DNA from: Paludibacter propionicigenes
GTDB lineage: Bacteria > Bacteroidota > Bacteroidia > Bacteroidales > JAIFNL01
DNA length: 32,709 nucleotides
NCBI GenBank assembly: GCA_020721325.1
Contig: DYNA01000001.1
Location: forward strand, 1 to 32,709
Direction: 5' to 3'
Position numbers and translations under genes: made by a program. A model generated the notes under the pieces. That model ran no database searches. It was not told the origin of the DNA and was given only the letters and a program-made list of their open reading frames with translations. Below, in pieces: positions 8,322 through 16,882 of this stretch (position 1 is its first letter; every line of letters starts with the position of its first letter).

Positions 8322-9032
8322 ATGTCTTTTGCAGATTTTATAGAAGTGTGCTAAAATATAGCCACTTTTGCGCGGCGCGACTTTGCCGAATTGAGTACTT
8401 GTGGAGTAACTCAAGAAAAAATAGATGAATTAATGGCTGATGCAATTCATTTGTTAGATGATAAAAGTAATGTGATAATGTCAGCCCGCAAGAAATTGAA
8501 AACTAAAAATAGGGATAATGTATTTGATTTTGTGAAAGACAATTTGGCTATCACCAAAACACAATTAGCACCGGTGTTTAGTAAAATAGATAGTAATTAT
8601 GATTCCCTTTTTGGTAAAACACATACAGAAATAAAACCGAAACAATTTATAGTGCATTGCAATGATATATTGAATGCCTTGAAAGAAAATAGAGCGGTAT
8701 TGCCAAGTGCAAATTATGATGAGGCTAATATTGCGGTATTTGAAAATGATATTGCTACCTTGGTGCAAGCAGAAAGAGAACGTGAACAAGCAGAAATTTC
8801 GTACAATAATGATACTCTTGAACGTTCAAAAGCTCGTGAGGCTACATATAATAAATTGTATTTCATCTCTTCGATGGGAAAAGTTTATTGGCGAAAGAAA
8901 AATCCCGCCAAGTCGCAAGATTATGTTTTGAGAAAAAAACGAACCAAGAAATCAAAAATAGAAAATGTGGATTTGGAAATTGAAAATAGAAATATTCCTA
9001 CCGAAAATAGAATGAATACGGTTGAATTTTAA
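8322..9032 (+). pseudogene. Conserved-looking gene broken by an in-frame TAA
   Basis: An ATG at 8322 encodes MSFADFIEVC, then TAA at 8352-8354. The same frame continues without interruption as NIATFARRDFAELSTCGV and on to 9032. The downstream open frame alone would have to start at a TTG (8391) or an internal ATG near 8433, cutting off what looks like the natural helical N-terminus. One base (GAA to TAA) would explain the break. The protein (about 236 aa if read through) is helical, charged and lacks a signal peptide. Its C-terminal part reads YNKLYFISSMGKVYW followed by a Lys/Arg-rich stretch (RKKRTKKSKIE). I do not recognise the family with certainty; it resembles Bacteroidetes hypothetical proteins often found as decayed copies. 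A hairpin terminator follows at 9054-9089. A sequencing error is the main alternative. Confidence 0.6.
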
Positions 9033-9053
9033 TGTTTGCTTTGTTGGTACACA

Positions 9054-9089
9054 CAAAAAAAGCTGCTTCTTTTGGAGGTGGCTTTTTTT
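9054..9089 (+). terminator. Intrinsic terminator after the broken gene
   Basis: AAAAAAGCTGCTTC, loop TTTTG, then GAGGTGGCTTTTTTT: an imperfect stem relying on G-T pairs, followed by seven Ts. It lies about 20 bp after the stop at 9032. Confidence 0.6.
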
Positions 9090-9095
9090 ATTTTA

Positions 9096-9127
9096 TTTGT
9101 TTTTTTGAAATTTGTTTTTTATATTTG
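9096..9127 (+). promoter_or_regulatory. Candidate promoter far upstream of the 11-gene operon
   Basis: TTTG (9096-9099), 20 bp, TATATTTG (9120-9127) followed by CA: a near-ideal Bacteroidetes promoter. No convincing ORF begins within the next 540 bp, so it either makes a small RNA or starts the long leader of the operon whose first ATG is at 9677. Confidence 0.5.
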
Positions 9128-9597
9128 CAATTGTAATTTTTACAGATTTTATTAAAATTCATTCAGGACTTTCGATAGAGAAACTCTTTTTTTTAGAAAA
9201 TAACATATTGATTTTTTTTCGCTCGTTGTTTTTATTCGAGTGGTATTTTGTTGTTTTTTATAAAAAGGGTGTTTGGCTAAAAAAGAGGTGCTGAATGGAT
9301 TTTTTATTTTGAATAATAGACTTGTTGTAAATTAATAATCATATAATTAAATTCATTAAGCTGTTTAATGAAAAAAATATTCAACACAAAGGCACAAAGA
9401 CCAGTCTGTTAATTCTGGGTATTCTTGTGAATCTCATTAAGTTCTTTGTGGCAAAATATTGATTTTCAATTTACAGCAAGTTTAATAGTTTTTTAATATG
9501 AATTTTAAAGTTTACTTTAAATGATAAAAACAAAAAAATGAAAAAACAATTATGCTAAAAACGGGATAAATTTTAATATTTATTATTACGTAAGTAT

Positions 9598-9660
9598 AAC
9601 TTTTCCAAAGTTTTAGAACTTTGGAAAAGTTAAATAATAAGCCGTTTGCAGTATAAAAAC
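9598..9660. repeat. Palindromic dispersed element, copy 2
   Basis: A perfect inverted repeat with 15-bp arms, AACTTTTCCAAAGTT (9598-9612) and AACTTTGGAAAAGTT (9617-9631), loop TTAG. The right arm plus CGTTTGCAGTATA tail resembles the element at 65-103. It sits 45 bp before the first start codon of the operon, so it could act as an operator or leader hairpin as well as being a dispersed repeat. Confidence 0.65.
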
Positions 9661-9676
9661 ACTCCAGTACACAACG

Positions 9677-10681
9677 ATGAGGAAATATAGATTTATTTAC
9701 ATATTGGTATTGTTGGTATTTTTTGATTTTAATTTACAAGCACAAAATCAAAAGATAGATATTGTATGTATAGATGCAGGACATGGCGGCAACAAACCGG
9801 GTGCTGTTTTTGGACAATATAAAGAAAAGGATATTGCCTTAAATGTGACATTAGAATTTGGAAGACTAATAAAATTTCGTTTCCCTTGGTTGAAAGTTTA
9901 TTATACCCGAATGACAGATAAGTATGTTTATCAACATGAAAGAGCAGATATTGCTAATAGAAACAATGCTGATTTGTTTATTTCAATACATGTAAATAGT
10001 TCTAAACAACTAAATACAGGATTCGGTACAGAAACTTTGATTTATGGCAAAAAAACCGGACGAATTGAAGTCTATAGCAATTCTGAACCTGACGAGCAAA
10101 CCATTGAGAACGAAACAGAAGATATTAAAGACGAAGAGGGATACGAAGAATTGTACAAAAGTTTTCTTGTTAAACCGGAAAATCTTTTTGAAACACAAAG
10201 CGTTATCAATATGTCGAATAATTCTTTTGAATTTGCGAAGATTATTGAAAATAAATTTCGTACATTTGTGGGGCGACAAAGCAGGCATGTAAAAGTAACC
10301 GATAAAGTTTATGTTTTACATGGAACAAATATGCCTGCTGTACTTACAGAAATTGGCTTTATTAATAATACAGAAGATAGAACGTTTTTAATAACGAAAA
10401 GTGGACAAAACAAGATAGCAGAAAGTTTATTGGAAGCTTTTACTGAGTATAAATATTTGAGTGAAAAAGGCGGAAGTTGGGCAGTACAACTAATGGCAGC
10501 TAAAAATGAAATAGACATGAATACAAATACATTTAAAAGTATTTCAAATTTAGAAGTTCGATATATAAAAGGTTGGTATAAATATTATGCAGGAGGCTAT
10601 GCTTCTGAAAATAGTGCCAAAGCGAAAATTTCTTACTACAAAAAATTAGGTTTTACCGATGCCTTTGTAATAAAATTGTAA
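9677..10681 (+). CDS. Exported N-acetylmuramoyl-L-alanine amidase with SPOR-like tail
   Basis: 334 aa with a signal peptide (MRKYRFIYILVLLVFFDFNL) cut near QAQ. Residues 27-256 form an Amidase_3 zinc hydrolase: DAGHGG (His36), KEKD (Glu50), SIHVN (His105), LTEIGFINN (Glu225), the expected zinc/catalytic set. It would cut the bond between muramic acid and L-Ala in peptidoglycan. Between His105 and Glu225 lies an acidic insert (residues about 136-160, rich in E and D), where AmiB/AmiC-type enzymes carry a regulatory helix. The C-terminal ~70 residues (GSWAVQLMAAKNEI..., ending GFTDAFVIKL) look like a SPOR domain, which binds denuded glycan. First gene of the operon, 22 bp before the SrfB-like gene. 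Housekeeping use is possible; the location argues for a role with the operon. Confidence 0.88.
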   Translation: MRKYRFIYILVLLVFFDFNLQAQNQKIDIVCIDAGHGGNKPGAVFGQYKEKDIALNVTLEFGRLIKFRFPWLKVYYTRMTDKYVYQHERADIANRNNADLFISIHVNSSKQLNTGFGTETLIYGKKTGRIEVYSNSEPDEQTIENETEDIKDEEGYEELYKSFLVKPENLFETQSVINMSNNSFEFAKIIENKFRTFVGRQSRHVKVTDKVYVLHGTNMPAVLTEIGFINNTEDRTFLITKSGQNKIAESLLEAFTEYKYLSEKGGSWAVQLMAAKNEIDMNTNTFKSISNLEVRYIKGWYKYYAGGYASENSAKAKISYYKKLGFTDAFVIKL

Positions 10682-10703
10682 ATTAACTTTAAACAAAATA
10701 GTT

Positions 10704-13700
10704 ATGAGTATATCATTAATAGCAAATTCGGGAATACAGTTCCACCGATTTGAATTGGAAATAAATCCCAATGAAGACGTAATACGAAACATGGGGTTTT
10801 ACGAACATTTAGACGAGCAAAATATGCGGATATCTTTGCAATACGCATACAATTTGCCAGATAACGGAGATATTTGGGTGCCGAAAAAACTCTTAAAATT
10901 AGATGATTACCTTGACAACAATGAAAATCTGAAAGATGGCATTAATAATAATATTGTGAAACCGCATAAATTAAGTGATGTAAATGAATATTTCCCAAAA
11001 AACGATATTTTGGATTGTATGAATGTTTTTGCATCAGAGGGGGAAGAAAATACCTGGTTGCCTGTACCCTTTTTTAAAAAAAGCACTAATGGGAAAAGCA
11101 TATTTAGTCCAATTTCATGGGCAAGAATGATTATTAAGAAAAAATCAGATAAGAGGGATAAGAAACAAAAGTATTTGGTAATATTGGCATTCGATACAAA
11201 AATTGATGAAGAAAGTCGTCCCCACCCTAACGGAAAAGATATTATCTATTTCACGCCACAAGAAGAGGATACTACCGAAAACGACAATTATTTTGCATTG
11301 TCAAACAATGAAGACCTGAACCTTAATTTTTGCGATAGTGGTTTTTCCTGTGGCTGGGTAAGTGATTATCTAAAAAAAGTGTATAAGGGCTATTTGAAAA
11401 AGAACGGTGAAGAAAGTAAATTGAATGAATTTCCGCATCTTGAATATCTTGGTTATTATCTTTACATGATAAAATATTTGGAGAGGATAAAGCAATTTCC
11501 TGAAATTGTATTTTATTCTGAAAAAAACAAACCCGTTGATGTGGACTTGGTTATTGATATTGGAAATTCAAATACCTGCGGCATTCTGTTTGAAAGTCCA
11601 ACAGATGAAAATACTTTTACCAAGTTTGATAAGGTAAAAAAACTTAGGTTGACAGATTTATCAAATCCCGAAAAAGAATACGATGAACCGTTTTCGATGC
11701 GCCTTGCCTTTGTGGAATCGAAATTTGGGGAAATCAACAACCCTGAATTTAAGAATTTTCGTTGGCCCAGCTTGTTGCGTTTGGGTAAAGAAGCAGCACG
11801 GTTTATCAACGAATACAATTTAGATATAGATAAGGGTAAAGAAACCGCCACTCACCATTCCAGCCCCAAACGATATTTGTGGGATAACAAAAAAGTGAAA
11901 ATTCAGTGGGAATTTGTAAATTATGAAGGGCAGGATTTGAACAAAGCAATTTATTACGAAGGCATATCCGAACAATTTACAGATAGCGGTGATTATGCTT
12001 ATCTACCAAAGGAAGATGACAAAACCTTGCCTTTGTATTCGCGTAAGTCTTTGATGACATTTACGTATATCGAAATAATTTTACACGCCATTTCACAAAT
12101 CAATTCGCATGATTTTCGTATGGATCACGATGAATCTGAACGTCCGCGAAAATTGAAACGAATAACCATTACTTGTCCCACTTCCATTGTACAATACGAA
12201 CAATTTATTTTACGCGAATGTGCCGTAGAAGCTGTTAGAGCTTTGAGTAAATTTTATTCAAATAGTTTTTTGGCTTTAATTGACCAAGACGATGAACAAA
12301 AAAATGAATTAGAAGTAATACCACGCCCCAGCGAACTTGCAAAAAAAACAAGTGAAGACAGAAGAGATTGGATATACGATGAAGCAACTTGCGGACAATT
12401 TGTCTTTTTGTATGGCGAAATATCTGAACGGTATTTAAACAAACCCGAAGTGTTTTTTAATCTATACGGTAAAAAACGCGATGACGTAGATGATACAGAG
12501 AACAAAACCCTTACCATAGGCTCAATAGACATAGGTGGAGGCACAACAGATTTGATGATTTGTGCCTATCAATACGAAAAAGGACAAAGCGTAGCCGTAC
12601 TTAAACCCAATCCATTGTATTGGGAAAGTTTCAATTTAGCGGGCGATGATTTACTGAAAAGCATTGTTCAGGAAGTAATATTGGAAGGTACGCCCAAAAA
12701 CATGGACGAAAGAGGCTGTACAGGTGTAATTGAAACTAATGCAAGAGAAAAAAACATTACGGATATTGCAAACCGAATGAATAATTTTTTAGGTACTGAT
12801 GCGAATAAACAGGGAGATAAGGAGCTGATTGTTGATGGAAAAAAAATAACAAAACACTTACAGCAAATTTTCCGGAAGAACTTTATCGTTCAAGTTGCTG
12901 TGCCGATTGCTACACGATACTTGCAACATGCTATTGATAATCAACCTGATATTGAAGTTACTTATGATGAAATATTTCGTGAAAACAAACCCAACCCCGA
13001 GTTGATTAAATTTTTCAATAAACATTTTGCACCCTTAAAATTTGAAGAAATAAAGTGGAAGTTATCAAAAAATAAGGTAAATAAAATAGTTGATGGAACT
13101 TTCCGTAAAATTATCGAACCCTTATCCGCTATATTATCAGCTTATGGGTGCGATTTTATTTTGCTTGCAGGCAAGCCCACAACGATACCAAAAATTAGGG
13201 AAATGTTTGTTGAGTATTACCCTGTTTCGCCAGAAAGAATTATTACCTTAAACAATTACAGAGTAGGTCGTTGGTACCCTTTTGCCGATGATATTGGTAA
13301 TTTTGAAGACCCTAAAACTATTGTTTCGGTAGGTGCTGCAATTGCATTAATGAGTAGTACACTGAAAAAGTTGGAAGGATTTACAATTGATACACGCCTA
13401 TTGAGAAAGAACCTGATACCGACAACAGACTATGTTGGATTTTTTGACAAAGGCTTTGAGTACATTGAAACTAATTTTATTACGCCTGATGAAAAGAAAT
13501 GTGACATACCGGTAGCAACACTTCCTTTGCTAATCGGTTATAAACAATTGCCAAATAAAAGATACAGAGGTAAACCAATATATAAGTTAGAGTTCAACCA
13601 AGATGAAATACGAAAACAGGTAATTGAGGAGAATAATTTTTCGGAGAAGGATATTGATGCTATTGACAAAGCAATAAAATCTTTTATAGATAAACTTAGC

Positions 13701-13937
13701 GATACTCGTATTCCATTTGATATTGTTTTAACACGAGAAGAAATGAAATTCAAAGATGAAAAAACAGGGAAAATTAAAGAAATTAAAAATTTGAAAATTG
13801 ATGATACAAGAAAGAATGCAAAAGCAAAAAAAGAGCCACCGGCAAAACGTTATTTGAATCTTTCAATTATGACATTGCCTGATGAAAAAGGCTATTGGCT
13901 TGATACAGGTGCATTCAATTTGAATATCGGTAAGTAA
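10704..13937 (+). CDS. SrfB-like actin/Hsp70-fold ATPase
   Basis: 1077 aa, cytoplasmic, no signal peptide. The N-terminus (SLIANSGIQFHRFEL) resembles the start of enterobacterial virulence factor SrfB. Actin-like ATPase motifs follow in order: phosphate-1 VIDIGNSNTCG (residues 283-293), phosphate-2 SIDIGGGTTDLMI (607-619), and an adenosine-type loop FILLAGKPTTIP near residues 818-829, then VSVGAAIAL. The length is close to SrfB (about 1000 aa). It would bind and hydrolyse ATP and change conformation or polymerise; its client is unknown. In enterobacteria srfB sits next to srfC, and here a SrfC-like GTPase gene follows after 35 bp. The last ~150 residues are Lys/Glu-rich and do not belong to the ATPase fold. 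Confidence 0.8.
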   Translation: MSISLIANSGIQFHRFELEINPNEDVIRNMGFYEHLDEQNMRISLQYAYNLPDNGDIWVPKKLLKLDDYLDNNENLKDGINNNIVKPHKLSDVNEYFPKNDILDCMNVFASEGEENTWLPVPFFKKSTNGKSIFSPISWARMIIKKKSDKRDKKQKYLVILAFDTKIDEESRPHPNGKDIIYFTPQEEDTTENDNYFALSNNEDLNLNFCDSGFSCGWVSDYLKKVYKGYLKKNGEESKLNEFPHLEYLGYYLYMIKYLERIKQFPEIVFYSEKNKPVDVDLVIDIGNSNTCGILFESPTDENTFTKFDKVKKLRLTDLSNPEKEYDEPFSMRLAFVESKFGEINNPEFKNFRWPSLLRLGKEAARFINEYNLDIDKGKETATHHSSPKRYLWDNKKVKIQWEFVNYEGQDLNKAIYYEGISEQFTDSGDYAYLPKEDDKTLPLYSRKSLMTFTYIEIILHAISQINSHDFRMDHDESERPRKLKRITITCPTSIVQYEQFILRECAVEAVRALSKFYSNSFLALIDQDDEQKNELEVIPRPSELAKKTSEDRRDWIYDEATCGQFVFLYGEISERYLNKPEVFFNLYGKKRDDVDDTENKTLTIGSIDIGGGTTDLMICAYQYEKGQSVAVLKPNPLYWESFNLAGDDLLKSIVQEVILEGTPKNMDERGCTGVIETNAREKNITDIANRMNNFLGTDANKQGDKELIVDGKKITKHLQQIFRKNFIVQVAVPIATRYLQHAIDNQPDIEVTYDEIFRENKPNPELIKFFNKHFAPLKFEEIKWKLSKNKVNKIVDGTFRKIIEPLSAILSAYGCDFILLAGKPTTIPKIREMFVEYYPVSPERIITLNNYRVGRWYPFADDIGNFEDPKTIVSVGAAIALMSSTLKKLEGFTIDTRLLRKNLIPTTDYVGFFDKGFEYIETNFITPDEKKCDIPVATLPLLIGYKQLPNKRYRGKPIYKLEFNQDEIRKQVIEENNFSEKDIDAIDKAIKSFIDKLSDTRIPFDIVLTREEMKFKDEKTGKIKEIKNLKIDDTRKNAKAKKEPPAKRYLNLSIMTLPDEKGYWLDTGAFNLNIGK

Positions 13938-13972
13938 AAATAAAATTTGGTTTAATTTTAAAAATTTCAATC

Positions 13973-16864
13973 ATGAATAATATACCACAAGATAAACTTC
14001 AAAAATACGTTGTAACCGGAAACGAGGCTGTAAAACATTACAACGAATTTGTTAAATGGACTAACAGCTATTTGGAAGGCGATGATAGAGCTTTGACGAA
14101 TTATAACATTAAAAAATGTCGTAGAGGTTCGAACAATATATTAAAAGTTTTTACTAAAAAACCGGTGATTGCACTTTTTGGAAAAAGTCAGGTTGGCAAG
14201 TCATATTTAGTTGATAATATCTTGGCAACCGACACTGAGAAGAAATTACAAATACCGGATTACTCAGATAATGGTAAACCCTATTTTTTTATTGGTGATA
14301 TCAATCCGGAAGGTGGAAAGGAATCAACGGGTGTTGTGTCAAGATTTTCGATAGAAAAGAGTCTGCATCAGAGTAATTATCCTATTGAAATTAAACTGTT
14401 GACAGCGAGAGATGTTATATTGATATTATGCGATAGTTTTTTTTCAGATATAAAGTACTACGAAAATCCAGAAGGTATTTCTAAAAATGAAATTACTGAT
14501 TTTTTGTCAGGCATTAGTTCTTTTTGTTCGACAACTACACAAACGGTTCTTACTGATGACGATATATATGATATTCAGGATTATCTGGAAAAATATTTTA
14601 AAGATAAAACAGTTTTATTAAATTTCAAAGATGCTAAGTTTTGGGATATTATCGCAAATTCAATTATAAAAATACAACCCGAAAAATGGGTTAATATATT
14701 TGAATTACTTTGGGGTAAAATTGAACGATTTTCTAATCTATTCAATACCTTAATAAACGAATTGCGTAAATTAGATTTTTCCGAAATAGTTTTTGCTGAA
14801 TTTAGTTCTCTTTTGCGTGAGAAAGGAAGTATTCTCGATGTAGAAAGAGTGTTTGAATTGGAAAACGACCCAAATAGTCCGGTTAATATTGCGTTTGGCA
14901 ACAAAAATGCAAATGTTTCAAGGAGTAAATTAGCTGCACTTACTTATGAAGTTATCATACCTATAAAAGGAGACCTTGCAGATGCACAAAAAGGTGGAAA
15001 AGAATTTTTGAAAAATGTAGATATTTTAGATTTTCCGGGTGCAAGAAACAGAGAAACCGATCATGAAAAAGACGTTCCAAATTTATCAATCCGCGATTTT
15101 TACAATTATTATCGTAGGGGGAAAGTTGCTTACTTATTTAATAAATATACCGAGAATTTTGAAATAAACAGTTTGTTGTTTTGTATTGATAATGAACCAT
15201 TAGAAGTTAAAAACCTTGCCTTTCTTTTGAAAAACTGGATTGATTATTACATTGGTGAACGTATTGAAGAACGTACTGATAATTTAAAAAAATTTACAGA
15301 TGCCGCTTCAAACATAATCAGTCCTTTGTTCATTATTTTTACCAAAGCTAATATAATGTTACAATATAAAGATACTGATGATAGTGGGAAATTTGACTAT
15401 AAATGGAAAACAAGATTTGAAAATCTTTTTGCTTTCGAATATTGTAAGGGATATGATTGGTATAAAAACTGGGTTTATAAAGGAAATAACATAGAAAATT
15501 TTAAAAATATGTATATGTTACGTTCTTTTAAATGGGCAGAAGGTATTTACGAAGGCTATGCAGAGAACGGAACGGAGAATAAAATTAGTGATTTTCGAAA
15601 AGATTATATGAACGGATTACGCAATTCGTTTGTAAATTTAGATTTTAACAAAAATCATTTAAGAGACCCTGAAAGAGCTTGGAGAGAGTTTACCGATTTA
15701 AATAAAGATGGTAGCGATTACATTATCGAGAATATTACACCGATTGCCAATAATCAGATACGAACCGAAAGATATAAAAATAAACTGCGTGAATTTAAAG
15801 AAAAAATTGAAGCAGAAATTAAAAAACATTACCACAGCGACGAAGCAAACGAAAAAATAGAAACAGCAAAACAGGAGAGCATAAGGGTAGTTACCGATAT
15901 GGATTGGTATTTTCATCAACGTAAATTTGAGTTTGGTAATTTTATAAGCCATTTAATTCTTTCAGAAGCAGAGCTAAGGGATAGATTAAGGGATTTTATG
16001 CGTAAAGACTGGGAAGAGGAAGAAAAGCTTTTTAAGTATGAGGGAATAAGAAATAGAGCAGGCATCAAACTGCAAGAGTTTAAGGATGACGAAGAAAAAG
16101 TTCTTTTGTTTAATGAAAATATGGCAAGATTGAAAGAAAAACATGGAGATAATGTTGAGGCGGATTTACTTAAGAATTATCCCGGTTTTAATTTTGAACA
16201 TTGTTTCTTTGGTGGCAAATCCGATTACAAAAAGCAATCCGATGCATTAGCTGAAAGGGCACGTGATTTTTGGTTTGAGAATAAACTTGATGTTAAAAAC
16301 TTTCAATATTTTATTAACTTAGGATTAAATTCGGAGAATTTGAAAAAACTTCTTGATAATTTAAAGATAAGTTTTAATCGGTTGGATATTGTCGGAAAAA
16401 TAGGTGAACGCATTAGGACTTATGTAGATGATTTTAGCAGAAACCAAGCGGCAGATGATATGATTGCCCATATTATTGTAAGTACTATAAATGAATTTGT
16501 AAATACAGTTGGTTGGAAAGATTATCGCGAAGAACAAAAAAAGAAGATAATTGATAGCAACAAAACCAACAAATTAGATTTGAAAATTCCAGATGACGTA
16601 GATATTTTCGAATCAATCAATAAAGTAAACGATGATGAAAAACGCATGTCTGTTGAAAAATTGATAGACTTGATGTCAGAAAATCCGGAAAAGAATGAAG
16701 ATGCAAAAAAATACGTACCCTTTTTAATGAATTTTGAAAAATGGACAGAGCTTTTGCGGATTTCGTTTATTGCTAATTGCGATATTCCTAACTACGACAG
16801 GATTGCAAATCAAGAGTTGAAAGTCATTAAAGAAAAAATTAGACTGATTGATTTTAGTATTTGA
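13973..16864 (+). CDS. SrfC-like large P-loop GTPase
   Basis: 963 aa, cytoplasmic. Walker A is ALFGKSQVGKSYLV (G70 to S77). A G3-type motif occurs at ILDFPGARN (D353-G356), about 280 residues later, so the GTPase domain carries a long helical insert (residues ~110-300). A degenerate G4 is TKAN at 457-460. The remaining ~400 residues are charged, helical and rich in coiled-coil-like stretches, ending KVIKEKIRLIDFSI. The layout (large N-terminal GTPase, long helical C-terminus) suggests a dynamin-like mechanoenzyme and fits virulence factor SrfC, known as the neighbour of SrfB. Likely partner of the SrfB-like ATPase directly upstream. Family assignment is from motif and context; GTP versus ATP preference is not certain because G4 lacks the Asp. 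Confidence 0.7.
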   Translation: MNNIPQDKLQKYVVTGNEAVKHYNEFVKWTNSYLEGDDRALTNYNIKKCRRGSNNILKVFTKKPVIALFGKSQVGKSYLVDNILATDTEKKLQIPDYSDNGKPYFFIGDINPEGGKESTGVVSRFSIEKSLHQSNYPIEIKLLTARDVILILCDSFFSDIKYYENPEGISKNEITDFLSGISSFCSTTTQTVLTDDDIYDIQDYLEKYFKDKTVLLNFKDAKFWDIIANSIIKIQPEKWVNIFELLWGKIERFSNLFNTLINELRKLDFSEIVFAEFSSLLREKGSILDVERVFELENDPNSPVNIAFGNKNANVSRSKLAALTYEVIIPIKGDLADAQKGGKEFLKNVDILDFPGARNRETDHEKDVPNLSIRDFYNYYRRGKVAYLFNKYTENFEINSLLFCIDNEPLEVKNLAFLLKNWIDYYIGERIEERTDNLKKFTDAASNIISPLFIIFTKANIMLQYKDTDDSGKFDYKWKTRFENLFAFEYCKGYDWYKNWVYKGNNIENFKNMYMLRSFKWAEGIYEGYAENGTENKISDFRKDYMNGLRNSFVNLDFNKNHLRDPERAWREFTDLNKDGSDYIIENITPIANNQIRTERYKNKLREFKEKIEAEIKKHYHSDEANEKIETAKQESIRVVTDMDWYFHQRKFEFGNFISHLILSEAELRDRLRDFMRKDWEEEEKLFKYEGIRNRAGIKLQEFKDDEEKVLLFNENMARLKEKHGDNVEADLLKNYPGFNFEHCFFGGKSDYKKQSDALAERARDFWFENKLDVKNFQYFINLGLNSENLKKLLDNLKISFNRLDIVGKIGERIRTYVDDFSRNQAADDMIAHIIVSTINEFVNTVGWKDYREEQKKKIIDSNKTNKLDLKIPDDVDIFESINKVNDDEKRMSVEKLIDLMSENPEKNEDAKKYVPFLMNFEKWTELLRISFIANCDIPNYDRIANQELKVIKEKIRLIDFSI

Positions 16865-16882
16865 CAAATTATTGAAAATTAA

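Larger units (their letters stand above)
9033..9676. other. Intergenic region ahead of the operon
   Basis: About 640 bp without a credible gene. It contains a terminator, a promoter-like site, a pair of repeats reading CACAAAGGCACAAAG (near 9382) and TTCTTTGTGG (near 9443) that could pair, and a perfect 15-bp palindrome at 9598-9631. A 60-codon open frame at 9112-9294 starts inside the promoter at TTG and is Phe-rich; it is not credible. Confidence 0.65.

Noticed and set aside
9112-9294. 60-codon plus-strand open frame
   Set aside because: Starts at TTG inside a promoter-like motif and is Phe/Ile-rich with no domain or credible start.
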